Part shown: one piece after another, positions 48,280 through 58,150 of the stretch
Layout of the letters: every line of letters begins with the position of its first letter
How positions within the stretch are numbered: position 1 is the first letter of the stretch
Assembly (NCBI GenBank): GCA_903840265.1
Contig: CAIMFH010000088.1
Coordinates: 1-64,000, forward strand
Source of the DNA: an uncultured Schlesneria sp.
Lineage (GTDB): Bacteria > Planctomycetota > Planctomycetia > Planctomycetales > Planctomycetaceae
Length of the DNA: 64,000 nt
Reading direction: 5' to 3'
Made by a program: the position numbers and the translations under genes
The notes under the pieces: model-generated
Seen by the model: the letters and a program-made list of their open reading frames with translations, nothing else
The model's database searches: none
Told to the model about the DNA's origin: nothing

Positions 48280-48702
48280 ATGTCTCCTCGCATTATCGTT
48301 TGTGACGATGAACCACACATCGTTCGTGCCATTTCTCTGAAGTTCTCGCGTGCAGGATTTGATGTGCACGGAGCTGCCGATGCGGAGGCGTGCTGGGAGT
48401 TGCTGCTAAAGCATCCACCCGCTTTGTTGATTACCGACTATACTATGCCGGGGATGAATGGTGCCCAACTGGTGCGCCGAATCCGGGAGAGCAAATCGCT
48501 AGCCGATCTGCCCGTGATCATGTTGACAGCTCGGGGATTTGAGCTTGCCGAACAGTCCGGGGAACTGAATGGTCTGGACTTGTCTGCCATTGTGAATAAG
48601 CCATTCAGCCCGCGCGAGTTGGTTGTCAAAGCGTATGAAGTCCTGGGTTACGAGGCTGAACCGTCCACAGCGGCGTATCGCGACAGCTACTCTTCCATCT
48701 GA
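48280..48702 (+). CDS. Single-domain response regulator
   Basis: This 140-residue CheY-like receiver has no output domain. The acid pair is D9-D10, the phospho-acceptor is D53 in ITDYTMPGMNG, the switch Thr is in MLTARG (T83), and K107 is in VNKPFSP. It should signal by protein contact, with the STAS protein or the ATPase downstream as obvious candidates. The start follows AGGA. The STAS gene begins six bases after its stop. Confidence 0.94.
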   Translation: MSPRIIVCDDEPHIVRAISLKFSRAGFDVHGAADAEACWELLLKHPPALLITDYTMPGMNGAQLVRRIRESKSLADLPVIMLTARGFELAEQSGELNGLDLSAIVNKPFSPRELVVKAYEVLGYEAEPSTAAYRDSYSSI

Positions 48703-48708
48703 TCACTA

Positions 48709-49044
48709 ATGCAGATCACCACTGAAACATTTGGCGATGTCGTTGTCGTCCATACGCCGGACGACTTGATGGAAGAGACCGCGCGCCTGCTGTCTGAGGC
48801 GGTTGAGGGGCATCTTCACAAGGGAAGTTCCGCGATCGTGCTGCAGATGGACCGTACAGATGCCTTTGACAGCGTCGGATTGACGGCAATCGTTAATTTG
48901 CAGGATCAAGCTCGCCAGGCCGGGGGGGCCGTCAAGATCAGCGGGTTGCCGGACTTGGGCCGCAAGATTTTCGAAGTGACACGACTGGATCAGCGATTTG
49001 ATCTCTTCGATTCAGTCATCGATGCCGTAGCGAGTTTCCGCTGA
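48709..49044 (+). CDS. STAS domain protein (anti-sigma-antagonist type)
   Basis: This 111-residue STAS protein of the SpoIIAA/RsbV fold has the phosphorylatable serine S55 in FDSVGLTAI. It normally switches by phosphorylation from a serine kinase and binds a partner kinase or sigma regulator. No anti-sigma kinase gene is present here. Position between a CheY-like receiver and a GspE ATPase suggests that it relays the signal to the ATPase or another assembly factor. Its TGA shares one base with the ATG of the ATPase gene. Confidence 0.9.
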   Translation: MQITTETFGDVVVVHTPDDLMEETARLLSEAVEGHLHKGSSAIVLQMDRTDAFDSVGLTAIVNLQDQARQAGGAVKISGLPDLGRKIFEVTRLDQRFDLFDSVIDAVASFR

Positions 49045-50831
49045 TGTCCGTAGCCACACTCACACCGCTTCGTTCGCCGTTGCTGTCACGTCCGAGACTT
49101 GGCGATCTGCTCGTTCGTCGAGGTTTTCTGACAGCCGAACAACTTCAAGAAGCATTGCGCGTTCAAACTGAAGGTGGTCAAACCAAGTTGCTGGGCGAGC
49201 TGCTGGTCGCTCGCGAATACTGCACCGAAGAACAGATTCTAGAATGCCTGGCCGTTGAATTCCAGATTCCATTCGTTCGCCTTGATCCTCGTCTGTTCGA
49301 TCCAAAAGTCGTCGAACTGCTGCCGCGAGAATTTATCGAAAAGCATGTTGTTCTGCCTTTGTTCAAAGTGCGGAACACGCTGACGGTCGCGGTGGCCGAA
49401 CCCTCGGATGTCTTCTTGCTGGATCGCTTGAAAGCGGTTTCTCGCTGCGAAGTCCAACTGGCGATTGCTTCGGCCAGGGATATCCGCCGCACCCTGCAAA
49501 CGTATCTACCTGACACGCAGGTCTTCGTTATCGATAACGTTGTCGACGACGTGCAGGGCGACGCCATCGAACTGATCGAAGAATCGATCGACGATATCGT
49601 CAATTCCACGACATTGGCCGGCCAAAGCCCGATCATTCGACTGGTGAACTATGTAATTTACACGGCCGTGAAAGAGGGGGCCAGTGATATTCACATCGAG
49701 CCCACCGAACGCCAGATGCGAGTTCGATTTCGAGTCGACGGAGCATTGCAGAAGGCTCTCGAATTGCCAGGCCATATCGCGCCCGCGATTGCCAGTCGAA
49801 TCAAGACCATGGCATCGTTGGATATCAGCGAGACGCATCTGCCTCAGGATGGCCGCATCCATGTGATGATGGAGGGTCGCTCTGTCGATTTATGTGTCAG
49901 CACTTTGCCACTCACGCATGGCGAAAAAACAGTTATCCGCATCCTCGACAACCGCAACATCCCGTTGTCGCTGACTCAACTCGGCTTCAGTTGCGAGAAT
50001 CTGGAGCGATTCCAGCAAAGTATCAATCGTCCCAGCGGAGTCGTACTGGTGACGGGGCCGACAGGCAGCGGCAAAAGCACAACTTTGTATGCAGCGCTCA
50101 ACACGGTGAGCACGATTGAAAAGAATATCTGCACCGTCGAAGATCCCGTCGAATTCCAGATGCAACTCGTCAATCAGTTTCAAGTCAACGAACGAGCTGG
50201 ACTGACATTCGCAAGTGTGCTTCGCAGCCTCCTGCGCCAGGATCCTGATGTCTTGATGGTCGGTGAAATGCGCGATGCGGAAACGGCCAGGATTGCGATC
50301 CAGGCGGCGCTCACAGGGCATTTGGTGTTTAGTGCGCTGCACACGAACGACGCCTGCAGTGCCGTCATTCGACTGGCCAATATGGGCTTGGAAGGTTACT
50401 TGATCAGTTCGTCACTGAATGCTGTGCTGGCCCAGCGCTTGTGTCGCCGAATCTGCGCGAAGTGCAAAGAGTCCTACGAGCCATCACGCGCGATGAGGAC
50501 AATCGTACAGCAGATGGGACTCGACATCGACCATTTTTATCGCGGGGCTGGATGTACCCGCTGCCGAAATACCGGTTACACCGGCCGCATCGCGATCCAC
50601 GAACTACTAGTCGTGGATGAAGCACTGCGTGAGACCATTAATGTGAGTGCGACGCTTCAATCGGTGACCGATCACGCGAAAAGAAGCGGGATGATTCCGC
50701 TTCGCTATGACGGTCTGCGGAAGGTAAAAGAAGGACTGACGACGATCGAGGAAGTGTTGCGAGCCACTGACGAGGGCTGGGTGCCAGTCAACGTCTCGAG
50801 TAAGGCCGCGACGGGACATGCGGTCGTGTGA
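49044..50831 (+). CDS. GspE/PilB-type assembly ATPase
   Basis: This 595-residue type II secretion / type IV pilus ATPase has an N-terminal T2SSE_N domain (about 15-150), then the catalytic core. The core has Walker [10 protein letters not shown] at 338-346, the Asp box near 364, Walker B MVGEMRD near 405, and the His box near 426-435. The zinc-binding tetracysteine is C471/C474 and C504/C507. No gspF, gspD, pilin or prepilin peptidase gene is nearby. It therefore either powers a machine encoded elsewhere or acts with the upstream signalling proteins, with which it shares a compact operon. It converges with the DUF1553 gene, 29 bases apart. Confidence 0.94.
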   Translation: MSVATLTPLRSPLLSRPRLGDLLVRRGFLTAEQLQEALRVQTEGGQTKLLGELLVAREYCTEEQILECLAVEFQIPFVRLDPRLFDPKVVELLPREFIEKHVVLPLFKVRNTLTVAVAEPSDVFLLDRLKAVSRCEVQLAIASARDIRRTLQTYLPDTQVFVIDNVVDDVQGDAIELIEESIDDIVNSTTLAGQSPIIRLVNYVIYTAVKEGASDIHIEPTERQMRVRFRVDGALQKALELPGHIAPAIASRIKTMASLDISETHLPQDGRIHVMMEGRSVDLCVSTLPLTHGEKTVIRILDNRNIPLSLTQLGFSCENLERFQQSINRPSGVVLVTGPTGSGKSTTLYAALNTVSTIEKNICTVEDPVEFQMQLVNQFQVNERAGLTFASVLRSLLRQDPDVLMVGEMRDAETARIAIQAALTGHLVFSALHTNDACSAVIRLANMGLEGYLISSSLNAVLAQRLCRRICAKCKESYEPSRAMRTIVQQMGLDIDHFYRGAGCTRCRNTGYTGRIAIHELLVVDEALRETINVSATLQSVTDHAKRSGMIPLRYDGLRKVKEGLTTIEEVLRATDEGWVPVNVSSKAATGHAVV

Positions 50832-50860
50832 TCTGTGCGTGCTGCCTGCGCGATACTCTC

Positions 50861-53800
50861 TTACAGTCGCGTCACGGTTTCGTGCAGATTCAACAGTGCG
50901 CGAGCGACACTGGTCCACGCGGCCAGTTCGGTTTTGTCGATCATTGCTGGAAGTGGTGCCAGCCCTGTTCGTGGAAGTTGCTCGACGGCTGCAGCGTTCG
51001 CGCGGAACTCTTCCCGGTGCTTCGCCAGTAGTTTCTGCAGGATCGCCAGTTCATCGGCACTTGGGGAACGCGATACGGCACGGCGGAAGCTCCAAGTCAG
51101 ACGAGCATCATCAGTCGAACCGCCGTCCTTCAAGATCATCGTTGCGAAGACACGTGCAGCTTCCACGTAAGTGGGATCATTGAGCAGAGCAAGCGCTTGT
51201 TGCGGCGTATTAGATCTCGGGCGATCGGCCGTACATTCCTCGCGACTTGGCGCATCGAACGTCATGAGTGACGGGTGCAAGAACGAACGTTGCCACCAAG
51301 TATAGAGCCCGCGACGATATTGCTGCTCGCCCTTGTCTGCCTCCCACGATCGACGTGGAAAGTTCAGGAACTCCCAATACCCATCCGGTTGGTAAGGCTT
51401 GTCGCTCTCGCCGCCGAGACGCAGTGACAGCAAGCCGCTAATGGCCAGCGAATTGTCGCGGATGAACTCCGCATCAAGTCGCATGCGATTTTGAGCAGAC
51501 AGTAGTCGATTGAAGGGATCCTGCATTCGCGCCTGTTTGGTTTGGACTGAATTCTGACGATAGGCCCCTGAGGTCACCATCAGCTTGACCAGTTGCTTCA
51601 CGTTCCAACCACTCTCGCGAAAATCCACCGCCAGCCAATCGAGTAGTTCGGGATGCGTCGGCCATTCTCCCTGACTGCCCGCGTCTTCCAGTGATTTCGA
51701 CAATCCATTGCCGAAGAGTAGTCGCCATGTTCGGTTGACAAAGATACGACTGGGCAGCGGGTTGTCAGCCGTAACCATCCAGTTCGCCAGATCCAATCGA
51801 CTTGGCCGTCGCTCTCCCGTGCCCAGCTTACCGAGGAATGACGGAATCGCCGGAGGTACCAGTTCGCCAGAGTCATCCTGCCAATTCCCACGCGGCAGGA
51901 TCCGAACCATTCGAGGTGCGGCGGAAACGGTAATCAAACTGGCGGGGATATTCTTGGAATAGGTATCTCGCTGGCTGTTCCAATGTTGCACTTCGGCCCG
52001 CTGTAGTTGGAAGCGTGCCGATTGATCTTTCAAGAAACCGACTAACTGATTTGATTCGGCATCGGTCCGATCGGCAGATGACTTAGCGATTGTCGCTCGG
52101 ACGGCCGGTGGAACCCATTGTGAGGAGGGTTTGTCCGCGGACGTTCCGCTGATTCGCAGGCGACCGATTCCATGCTGTGGATACTGCGATTTGAATTCTA
52201 AAGTCACGACGATTGACCCGCTGACAGCCTCGGCCAGTTCGAAGACTGCTTCGTGTGATTGGCCGGTCTGTGGCAAGATCGCCCAGCCGCTGCCCCCTTT
52301 GCCGTCGATCGCCGTGCCGATATCGTGTCCATTCTGAGAATGATCGGCGACGGCTTTCGCGATCTTCACCGCCACAGGCTTATCATTCTCGCCGGTTCGC
52401 AGAACCTTGAACTCGGTCAGTACGAAATTGCCGTTTGGTGCCTGCCCCGGTCCACGTGCGGGTAGTTCATCATCGGCGATCGCTTCCAGCTTGAGCCCCG
52501 TCAGCTTCTCGTCCGATTGGAAAGTGAACGTGAAGGCTTCTTGCGCGGCGACCTTTCCTTGTGACTTATAGCTACCGTCCTCTTGCTTGCGGAGTTGTGA
52601 TTCACCGTCGACCTTGATGTCCGAAGCCTCCAGTGGCCGCCATGTCGATGCGGTCTTCAGTTCGTCATTCCAATCGGGTTTCGAAGAGACCAGTGCGGCG
52701 ACGGCTGATTCCAATCGTTGTTGCGCCGCTGCCGCCTCTGAACTCATACGTGCCAATTCCTTTTCATCGTTTGCCGATGGCACCGGCATGCCGGGTTCGC
52801 GTCGACCGACGGCGGTCTCTTGCACGTCTGCGAAGAACGCTGCCATGCTGTAGAAGTCGCGTTGAGTGAACGGATCGTACTTGTGATCGTGGCACTCGGC
52901 GCAGCCCATCGTCGCGCCCAACCAGACGCTGGAGACGTTGCGAACGCGATCTGCCGAATACTTGGCGGTATATTCCTTGGCCTGCGCTCCCCCTTCTTCT
53001 GTAGTCTGTAGCAGGCGGTTGTAGCCCGAAGCCACTTTCTGCCAGGTTGTGGGAGAGGGGAGTAGATCTCCAGACAATTGTTCCACCGTGAAACGATCAA
53101 ACGGCATATTCTGGTTGAATGCCTGAATGACATAGTCTCGGTATGGCGTGATGTCTCGCGGATTGTCACTGTGATAGCCCGCGGTATCGGCAAAGCGGAC
53201 CAGATCAAGCCAGTAGAGCGCCATCCGTTCGCCGTAGTGAGGTGATTCGAGCAGCCGATCGACCAGTTTTTCGTAGGCATCCTGGCTGGTGTCAGCAACG
53301 AATTGATCGACTTGCTCGATCATCGGTGGCAGTCCGGTCAGATCGAAGGATAACCGCCGAATCAGTGTGACTCGATCTGCTTCCGGAGAGGGCTGCAATC
53401 CAGCTGCTCGCAGTCGTGACAAGACGAAGCGATCGATCTCGTTACGGCTGAATCCCGGCTCCGTCGCTTCAGGAGGTGTGGGCCGAACTGGCTTGATGAA
53501 TGCCCAGTGCCCCTGCCATCGTGCTCCTTGCTCGATCCACTTTTTAAGAACCGCCGTGTCGCGAGCCGTGAGGTACTTACCAGAATCGACGGGCGGCATC
53601 TTCTCGTCAGCGACGGAAGTCGTGATGCGTTGATAGAGATCGCTCTCGGCCAGTTGCGACGGGACGACCGGATGCTTCTTGGCTCCTTTGCCGAACAACC
53701 CCGCTTCTGTATCCAGTCGCAATTCCGCTTCGCGCTTGTTGCCATCAGGGCCGTGGCAGGCGTAGCAGTTTTCAGACAGAATCGGCCGAACGTCGCGATT

Positions 53801-53905
53801 GAACTCGACGACATCGGGAATTGGCGAGTCTTCAGCGATGGCCAAAACGCTCAGTGTCGATAGGGTCAATGCGATCGCGCAGGCGGTCAGACGCCAACTC
53901 GTCAT
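50861..53905 (-). CDS. PSCyt1/DUF1549/DUF1553 secreted cytochrome-like protein
   Basis: The 1014-residue protein has a signal peptide (about 1-24), CYACH (C47, C50, H51) in the PSCyt1 domain, and DUF1549 with the SPHYGERMALYWLDLVRFAD segment. A single central beta-rich module has L-K-L-E-A-I-A-D-D-E-L-P, a GPGQ turn and D-G-K-G-G-S-G-W, followed by DUF1553. It resembles the 41317 gene but has one central module instead of two, and no DUF1501 gene beside it. The start was moved 24 codons inward to the ATG at 53905, which follows AGGAGC and opens the signal peptide. Confidence 0.92.
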   Translation of the reverse strand: MTSWRLTACAIALTLSTLSVLAIAEDSPIPDVVEFNRDVRPILSENCYACHGPDGNKREAELRLDTEAGLFGKGAKKHPVVPSQLAESDLYQRITTSVADEKMPPVDSGKYLTARDTAVLKKWIEQGARWQGHWAFIKPVRPTPPEATEPGFSRNEIDRFVLSRLRAAGLQPSPEADRVTLIRRLSFDLTGLPPMIEQVDQFVADTSQDAYEKLVDRLLESPHYGERMALYWLDLVRFADTAGYHSDNPRDITPYRDYVIQAFNQNMPFDRFTVEQLSGDLLPSPTTWQKVASGYNRLLQTTEEGGAQAKEYTAKYSADRVRNVSSVWLGATMGCAECHDHKYDPFTQRDFYSMAAFFADVQETAVGRREPGMPVPSANDEKELARMSSEAAAAQQRLESAVAALVSSKPDWNDELKTASTWRPLEASDIKVDGESQLRKQEDGSYKSQGKVAAQEAFTFTFQSDEKLTGLKLEAIADDELPARGPGQAPNGNFVLTEFKVLRTGENDKPVAVKIAKAVADHSQNGHDIGTAIDGKGGSGWAILPQTGQSHEAVFELAEAVSGSIVVTLEFKSQYPQHGIGRLRISGTSADKPSSQWVPPAVRATIAKSSADRTDAESNQLVGFLKDQSARFQLQRAEVQHWNSQRDTYSKNIPASLITVSAAPRMVRILPRGNWQDDSGELVPPAIPSFLGKLGTGERRPSRLDLANWMVTADNPLPSRIFVNRTWRLLFGNGLSKSLEDAGSQGEWPTHPELLDWLAVDFRESGWNVKQLVKLMVTSGAYRQNSVQTKQARMQDPFNRLLSAQNRMRLDAEFIRDNSLAISGLLSLRLGGESDKPYQPDGYWEFLNFPRRSWEADKGEQQYRRGLYTWWQRSFLHPSLMTFDAPSREECTADRPRSNTPQQALALLNDPTYVEAARVFATMILKDGGSTDDARLTWSFRRAVSRSPSADELAILQKLLAKHREEFRANAAAVEQLPRTGLAPLPAMIDKTELAAWTSVARALLNLHETVTRL

Positions 53906-53973
53906 CGTGGAAGCTCCTGGCTGGAAACTCGAACCCCATACATCATGCGCGGCGGGCATGATAGTTGCCAGTT

Positions 53974-55512
53974 TCACGCGGCATTATGGGAAGGTTCACG
54001 GACCCAGATCTGCCCGATCGCGAACAGCAGCGCCCCTGGAGCCAATTGCATCAGAAAGCGATGGCTCGAACCGCCGATATGCTCTTCTAACGTGATGGGT
54101 GCGATCATCCCAGCCAGCAACAATGCGGCAATGTCGACCGATAATGTGATCAGTAAAAACAATTGGGCTGGTCGCAATGTGCGCATCGGAAACAGGACTA
54201 ACGTCAACGCGACGAACCACCATTGAAGTCCCCACATCGTCGCCTCGCCAAACATTCGCTCGATCAGATGTGGAACGGACCATTTCAAAGTCGGCATGCC
54301 ATGCCAGAGGGAGCTGATACTCAAGCGACCGAAATAGTTCATTTCGCCTGTCATCGGCAAATGTCGGCGATGTTGAAACCACGGAGTGAGTATCAGTGCC
54401 GGAATAACGACCAAGGCAGTCGCCGCGACAATTAATGCGCGCACCGAGAGTTGTTTCCTCGCGTCACTTTCCTGCTGATGTATTCTGCGGTGGACTATGA
54501 TTCCGAAAAGAGCGGCGCAACCGAAAGCGCACGTGCGGATCAGGCCGTGCGAAATTCCTTCGTCTTTCGTAAACGCAACCATAGCACCATAGACGGCTGC
54601 GAAGATCACACTTGATCGCGAAGTCGATGCCATGCCATTTCGTGCTGAAGTGAGCCAATCCCAGAGATAAAGCAGTGCTACCCCTTCGAAGCAGGCCACC
54701 GGCGCATCGGCTTGGCCGGTCAGAAAACCGTAGTCGTCAGGCATCAAAACGGGTGTCGTCGCCAACAGGACAGCCCCCAGCCACGCCGTTCCGCAGGGGA
54801 TGTGCCGCATCATGACACCGGCGAATGTGAAGACCATTCCTGAAAACATGAGCGGGAAGATGACTTTCGACAGGCGGTCATCCACGTGCCCCAGTAACGC
54901 ATAGATGTGTTGTTCTGCCAGTGGAATCAACAGTGGATAGCGAGGGTGACCCTGCACGAAGTCGGCATGAGCCAAGTCCGCGCTGTCGATCGAGCGATCC
55001 TGAAACAGCACAATCGCTTTCAGTCCGTAGTAAGCGCGCTCATCCCAAAATTTCTGCGGAGACAGTAGTGTCTGAACGAAGGCGATCGCAACGAGGCCAA
55101 TGACGATCAGCGAACAGACTCGCGTCAGGAACGCATCATCAGTGGAGTGATTGTCGCCTACCGTACGCCGGCGGATTGGCTCGGCATGGTTTCCCTGTGA
55201 AGACACCAATGCAGGCGACATTTGGGCCCGCCGCATTGCCAACAATCCCAGTAGCAGCCCTCCCACGGCAAGAGTCACACTGCAGCTTCGCCCAAGTTTG
55301 CCGCCCGCAAAAGACCAGATAAACTGCAGGTAGCTCGTTGCCGCTATTCCTAAAGTCCAAGAGAGACCGATCAGTTCTGCACGGGCAACCATGAACCCGA
55401 CGCCGCGCGATGGCTTCGACAGTAGGTCAGGGCCGACAATTAATAGCGAGATCGCGCAACCGAGGCCCCAGAATCCCGCCAGGCAAAGTATCATCCAAAA
55501 AGCGTCAGTCAT
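53974..55512 (-). CDS. Multi-pass membrane protein, GT-C glycosyltransferase-like
   Basis: This 512-residue protein has about ten or more hydrophobic segments. The first large extracytoplasmic loop contains FWDERAYYGLKA, an acidic pair typical of GT-C enzymes (ArnT/PMT type) that use polyprenyl-phosphate sugars. Family membership is inferred from layout, not from a certain match. The ATG at 55512 overlaps the stop of the upstream membrane-protein gene by four bases and follows AAAGGA. The two proteins probably work together, perhaps in envelope glycosylation. Confidence 0.7.
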   Translation of the reverse strand: MTDAFWMILCLAGFWGLGCAISLLIVGPDLLSKPSRGVGFMVARAELIGLSWTLGIAATSYLQFIWSFAGGKLGRSCSVTLAVGGLLLGLLAMRRAQMSPALVSSQGNHAEPIRRRTVGDNHSTDDAFLTRVCSLIVIGLVAIAFVQTLLSPQKFWDERAYYGLKAIVLFQDRSIDSADLAHADFVQGHPRYPLLIPLAEQHIYALLGHVDDRLSKVIFPLMFSGMVFTFAGVMMRHIPCGTAWLGAVLLATTPVLMPDDYGFLTGQADAPVACFEGVALLYLWDWLTSARNGMASTSRSSVIFAAVYGAMVAFTKDEGISHGLIRTCAFGCAALFGIIVHRRIHQQESDARKQLSVRALIVAATALVVIPALILTPWFQHRRHLPMTGEMNYFGRLSISSLWHGMPTLKWSVPHLIERMFGEATMWGLQWWFVALTLVLFPMRTLRPAQLFLLITLSVDIAALLLAGMIAPITLEEHIGGSSHRFLMQLAPGALLFAIGQIWVREPSHNAA

Positions 55513-56390
55513 GATCCTTTCTCCGCCAAGTAGGGACGGAGCGACACCAAGTATGACGGTTGCCAGTTCGGACCGAATCGCCGACGTTGAAAATTCAGCC
55601 AATTCGAATCGCGGCTGAGGTTTTCTCCTTCGATGAATTGTTTTCCTTCGAAGTACTCCAAAATGAAATCAGGGTGCAATTCCTGGATTTGCTCGGGTGT
55701 TAGATCCTGTAACCGATAGGACGCCAGTTGGCGCTGGTTGTAGGGTTTGGCAATCACAAACACGCTATCCGGATGCGACGGATGATAGAGTCGTCGCGGC
55801 AGCAGGTAGTACGACAGAAAGTAAAGCTTCTGATCGCTGACCACGAGAATGCGAGCATTGGGCGGCGTCGTCGCTGCCAAGAAGCGAATCACTTCCCGAT
55901 TGCTTTCGCTGATATTGGGCAGAATCATTTGACCCGTGTGGAGTTGATACAACGGCCAGTCCCAGAGCCGGCGATTGATGCTGCAACCCAATTGATAGAC
56001 ACCAAGCATCAACCAACCCACCACAATCAGTCGGACCGCACCCGTGCGAAAGCTCGAGCGTTTGGAATCAGTATTCGGTGCTGGAACTGTTGCTAGCCAG
56101 AAACCATTGGCTGCTCGCGCTAGTATTGGGGCGGTCATTCGATGCCGAGCCCAGACAACGCTCAGGAGCGCCACCAGGAGTGTCGATCCACAGCGCACGA
56201 ACCACATCGTGGCCGTGATTGCGCCGTAGGCTTCGAACATCGCGAAATCATTGTTGTCAGCACGACCCACCGCCCAGCCCTGCGCAACATCGAGCGGAAG
56301 CAGCCAAGCGATCGCAGCGAGTGCGCCAATCAGGCACCAACTGACAATCAGGACGCCAGTTGCAGCGCTCGAAACCTTCGCGACAGGCAC
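55509..56390 (-). CDS. Membrane protein paired with GT-C-like protein
   Basis: This 293-residue protein has about four membrane helices in the first 165 residues and a C-terminal soluble part of about 130 residues. That part has NSREVIRFLAATTPPNARILVVSD and a NWLNFQRRRFGPNWQPSYLVSL ending. Such a soluble tail is common at the end of GT-C glycosyltransferases, so this and the next gene may be two halves of one function. The open frame reaches to 56486 with a GTG. I prefer the GTG at 56390, preceded by GGAA, since it begins just before the first helix; either is possible. Confidence 0.6.
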   Translation of the reverse strand: MPVAKVSSAATGVLIVSWCLIGALAAIAWLLPLDVAQGWAVGRADNNDFAMFEAYGAITATMWFVRCGSTLLVALLSVVWARHRMTAPILARAANGFWLATVPAPNTDSKRSSFRTGAVRLIVVGWLMLGVYQLGCSINRRLWDWPLYQLHTGQMILPNISESNREVIRFLAATTPPNARILVVSDQKLYFLSYYLLPRRLYHPSHPDSVFVIAKPYNQRQLASYRLQDLTPEQIQELHPDFILEYFEGKQFIEGENLSRDSNWLNFQRRRFGPNWQPSYLVSLRPYLAEKGS

Positions 56391-56599
56391 AAGACTATTC
56401 CAAGTGGGACGAGGGAGACAACGACACTTGGTGCCAGTGTGAAGTCCGCCATCGTGACTTGCAATGCGATCACTTATCAACTCCACACAGCCTGCACAAT
56501 TTTCACTGCATCCACCAACTGTCGAGACACGGAGACCGCGTCAAGAATCGGTATCCCAATTCAGCAAGAGCTTCGCCGCGGCCGTTTCGTGGCGGATTT

Positions 56600-56884
56600 C
56601 TACAGCAACATGACCAGTCCGGGCACCACGCGGATTTTTTCGTAGACCGCCAAGACGTCGTCAGACGACTCGACCCACGGAGTCACCGTGATAGCAATGT
56701 GTCTGCCACCGGGGGTTTCGCGAGTTTCGAACGGCGGATCGAATTCCATCTCCAACGCTTCGCGAATGATCTGGACGACCACCGCGGCGAATTCGGTGTC
56801 GGTCTTGCCGACCGCTTTGAAGACGAATTTGCCGGGAAATGTGTGGACGGACTCAAGTAATTCGCGGGCGGGAAGGGGTGTCAT
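56600..56884 (-). CDS. DUF493 (YbeD-like) protein
   Basis: This 94-residue protein of the DUF493/YbeD family has a small ferredoxin-like fold with possible regulatory ligand binding. Recognisable parts are FPGKFVFKAVGKTDTEFAAVV and RETPGGRHIAITVTPWVESSDDVLAVYEKI. The ATG at 56884 gives the standard family length; the frame extends 22 codons further without support. It is probably a monocistronic gene, divergent from map. Confidence 0.85.
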   Translation of the reverse strand: MTPLPARELLESVHTFPGKFVFKAVGKTDTEFAAVVVQIIREALEMEFDPPFETRETPGGRHIAITVTPWVESSDDVLAVYEKIRVVPGLVMLL

Positions 56885-57203
56885 GTTTGAGGCCCAGGTA
56901 GCGAGATCAAAAACCAATTGCACCTGACGAGACGGTGAACAACTCCACAAAACTCTATACAGCAGGTCAATCCAAGCAGACGAGATTGCAGAAATATGCA
57001 GAAAGACCAGTCATAACCTCGCTTGCCAAACCGCGAAGATCAGTGGACACTATTGGTGTCATTCAACAGGTGTCGCGGTCACGTTTACTTCGACTTAACT
57101 CATCGAATGCAATGTTGCCCGGGCGATAGCAACCGCAAATCATGCAGTGATTGGCTGCAAGATCGCAAGAAGGTCAGAGGCGCGGCGGAATCGCGATTTT
57201 TCA
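56885..57203. other. Divergent intergenic region
   Basis: This 319-base stretch separates the DUF493 and methionine aminopeptidase genes, which point apart. It is more AT-rich in the middle than its neighbours, as expected for promoters. No definite promoter, RNA or repeat was identified. Confidence 0.5.
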
Positions 57204-58046
57204 ATGAAGGGTTTGTGGTTGACCATTATGCAGGCGCTCGGACAAAAGAAAGTCAAACCGAAACCTCCCATCTATGACGAGCAAGAGCGGGAGGGAATGC
57301 GACGCGCGGGCCGCTTCAACGCTCAACTTCTGGACTTTATCAGGCCCCACGTGAAAGCTGGCGTCACAACATTAGAGTTGGATCGCCTGGCTTACGACTA
57401 CACGATCGACCACGGTCACACGCCCGCTTGTCTGGGGTATAAGGGGTATCCGAACACGATTTGTACCAGCGTTAACGAAGTCGTGTGCCACGGAATTCCG
57501 AATAGCCGGCCGTTACGCGAAGGCGACATTGTCAACGTGGATATGACGACGATTGTCGACGGCTGGCACGGCGATTCGTCGGAAACCTTTCTGCTTGAAC
57601 CAGTTACCGAGGACGCTCGGAAACTGGTTCAAGCGGCTTTCGACGCGATGCATGTGGGAATCGATGCGATCCAGCCCTTTGGGAAACTGACCGACATCGG
57701 CCGAGCGATCGAGCGATTTGCTCGACTGCGTGGATATGCAGTCGTGCAGGAATACCAAGGTCACGGTTTGGGACGTGAATTCCATCAGGAGCCTGGGGTT
57801 CCGCATTACGTTCCGAAACTGAATCCCTCAACGGTGATTTTGGAGCCAGGAATGTGCTTCACCGTCGAGCCGATGATCAATGCCGGCACTTGGCGGACTA
57901 TGCTCGACAAACACGACAAGTGGACTGTCCGTACGATGGACTTGTCCTTGTCCGCGCAATTTGAACATACCGTGGTGGTCACGGAAACAGGGGCGGACAT
58001 CCTGACGGAAACTGAAAACGGTCCAAAGCCGGGACACAAGTTTTAG
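57204..58046 (+). CDS. map: Methionine aminopeptidase, type I
   Basis: Removes initiator methionine from new proteins. The 280-residue protein carries all metal ligands: D113, D124, H187, E222 and E254, plus substrate-contact H96 in VCHGIP. Family blocks YPNTICTSVNEVVCHG and GHGLGREFHQEP are intact. A short N-terminal stretch precedes the catalytic core, lacking a zinc-finger domain. Start uncertain: ATG at 57204 is used, and 57228 is nearly as good; the open frame extends to 57147. The site-2 protease gene follows about 100 bases later. Confidence 0.95.
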   Translation: MKGLWLTIMQALGQKKVKPKPPIYDEQEREGMRRAGRFNAQLLDFIRPHVKAGVTTLELDRLAYDYTIDHGHTPACLGYKGYPNTICTSVNEVVCHGIPNSRPLREGDIVNVDMTTIVDGWHGDSSETFLLEPVTEDARKLVQAAFDAMHVGIDAIQPFGKLTDIGRAIERFARLRGYAVVQEYQGHGLGREFHQEPGVPHYVPKLNPSTVILEPGMCFTVEPMINAGTWRTMLDKHDKWTVRTMDLSLSAQFEHTVVVTETGADILTETENGPKPGHKF

Positions 58047-58150
58047 TGCGGATTGTCAGCCATCGCTCGGCTGGCTAAGATGAAATAGACTTTTGCCGGA
58101 TGAAAAACGGAGAGAATCCCCTCCGAGGCAAGCGAAAAGGCATTCCGCCC

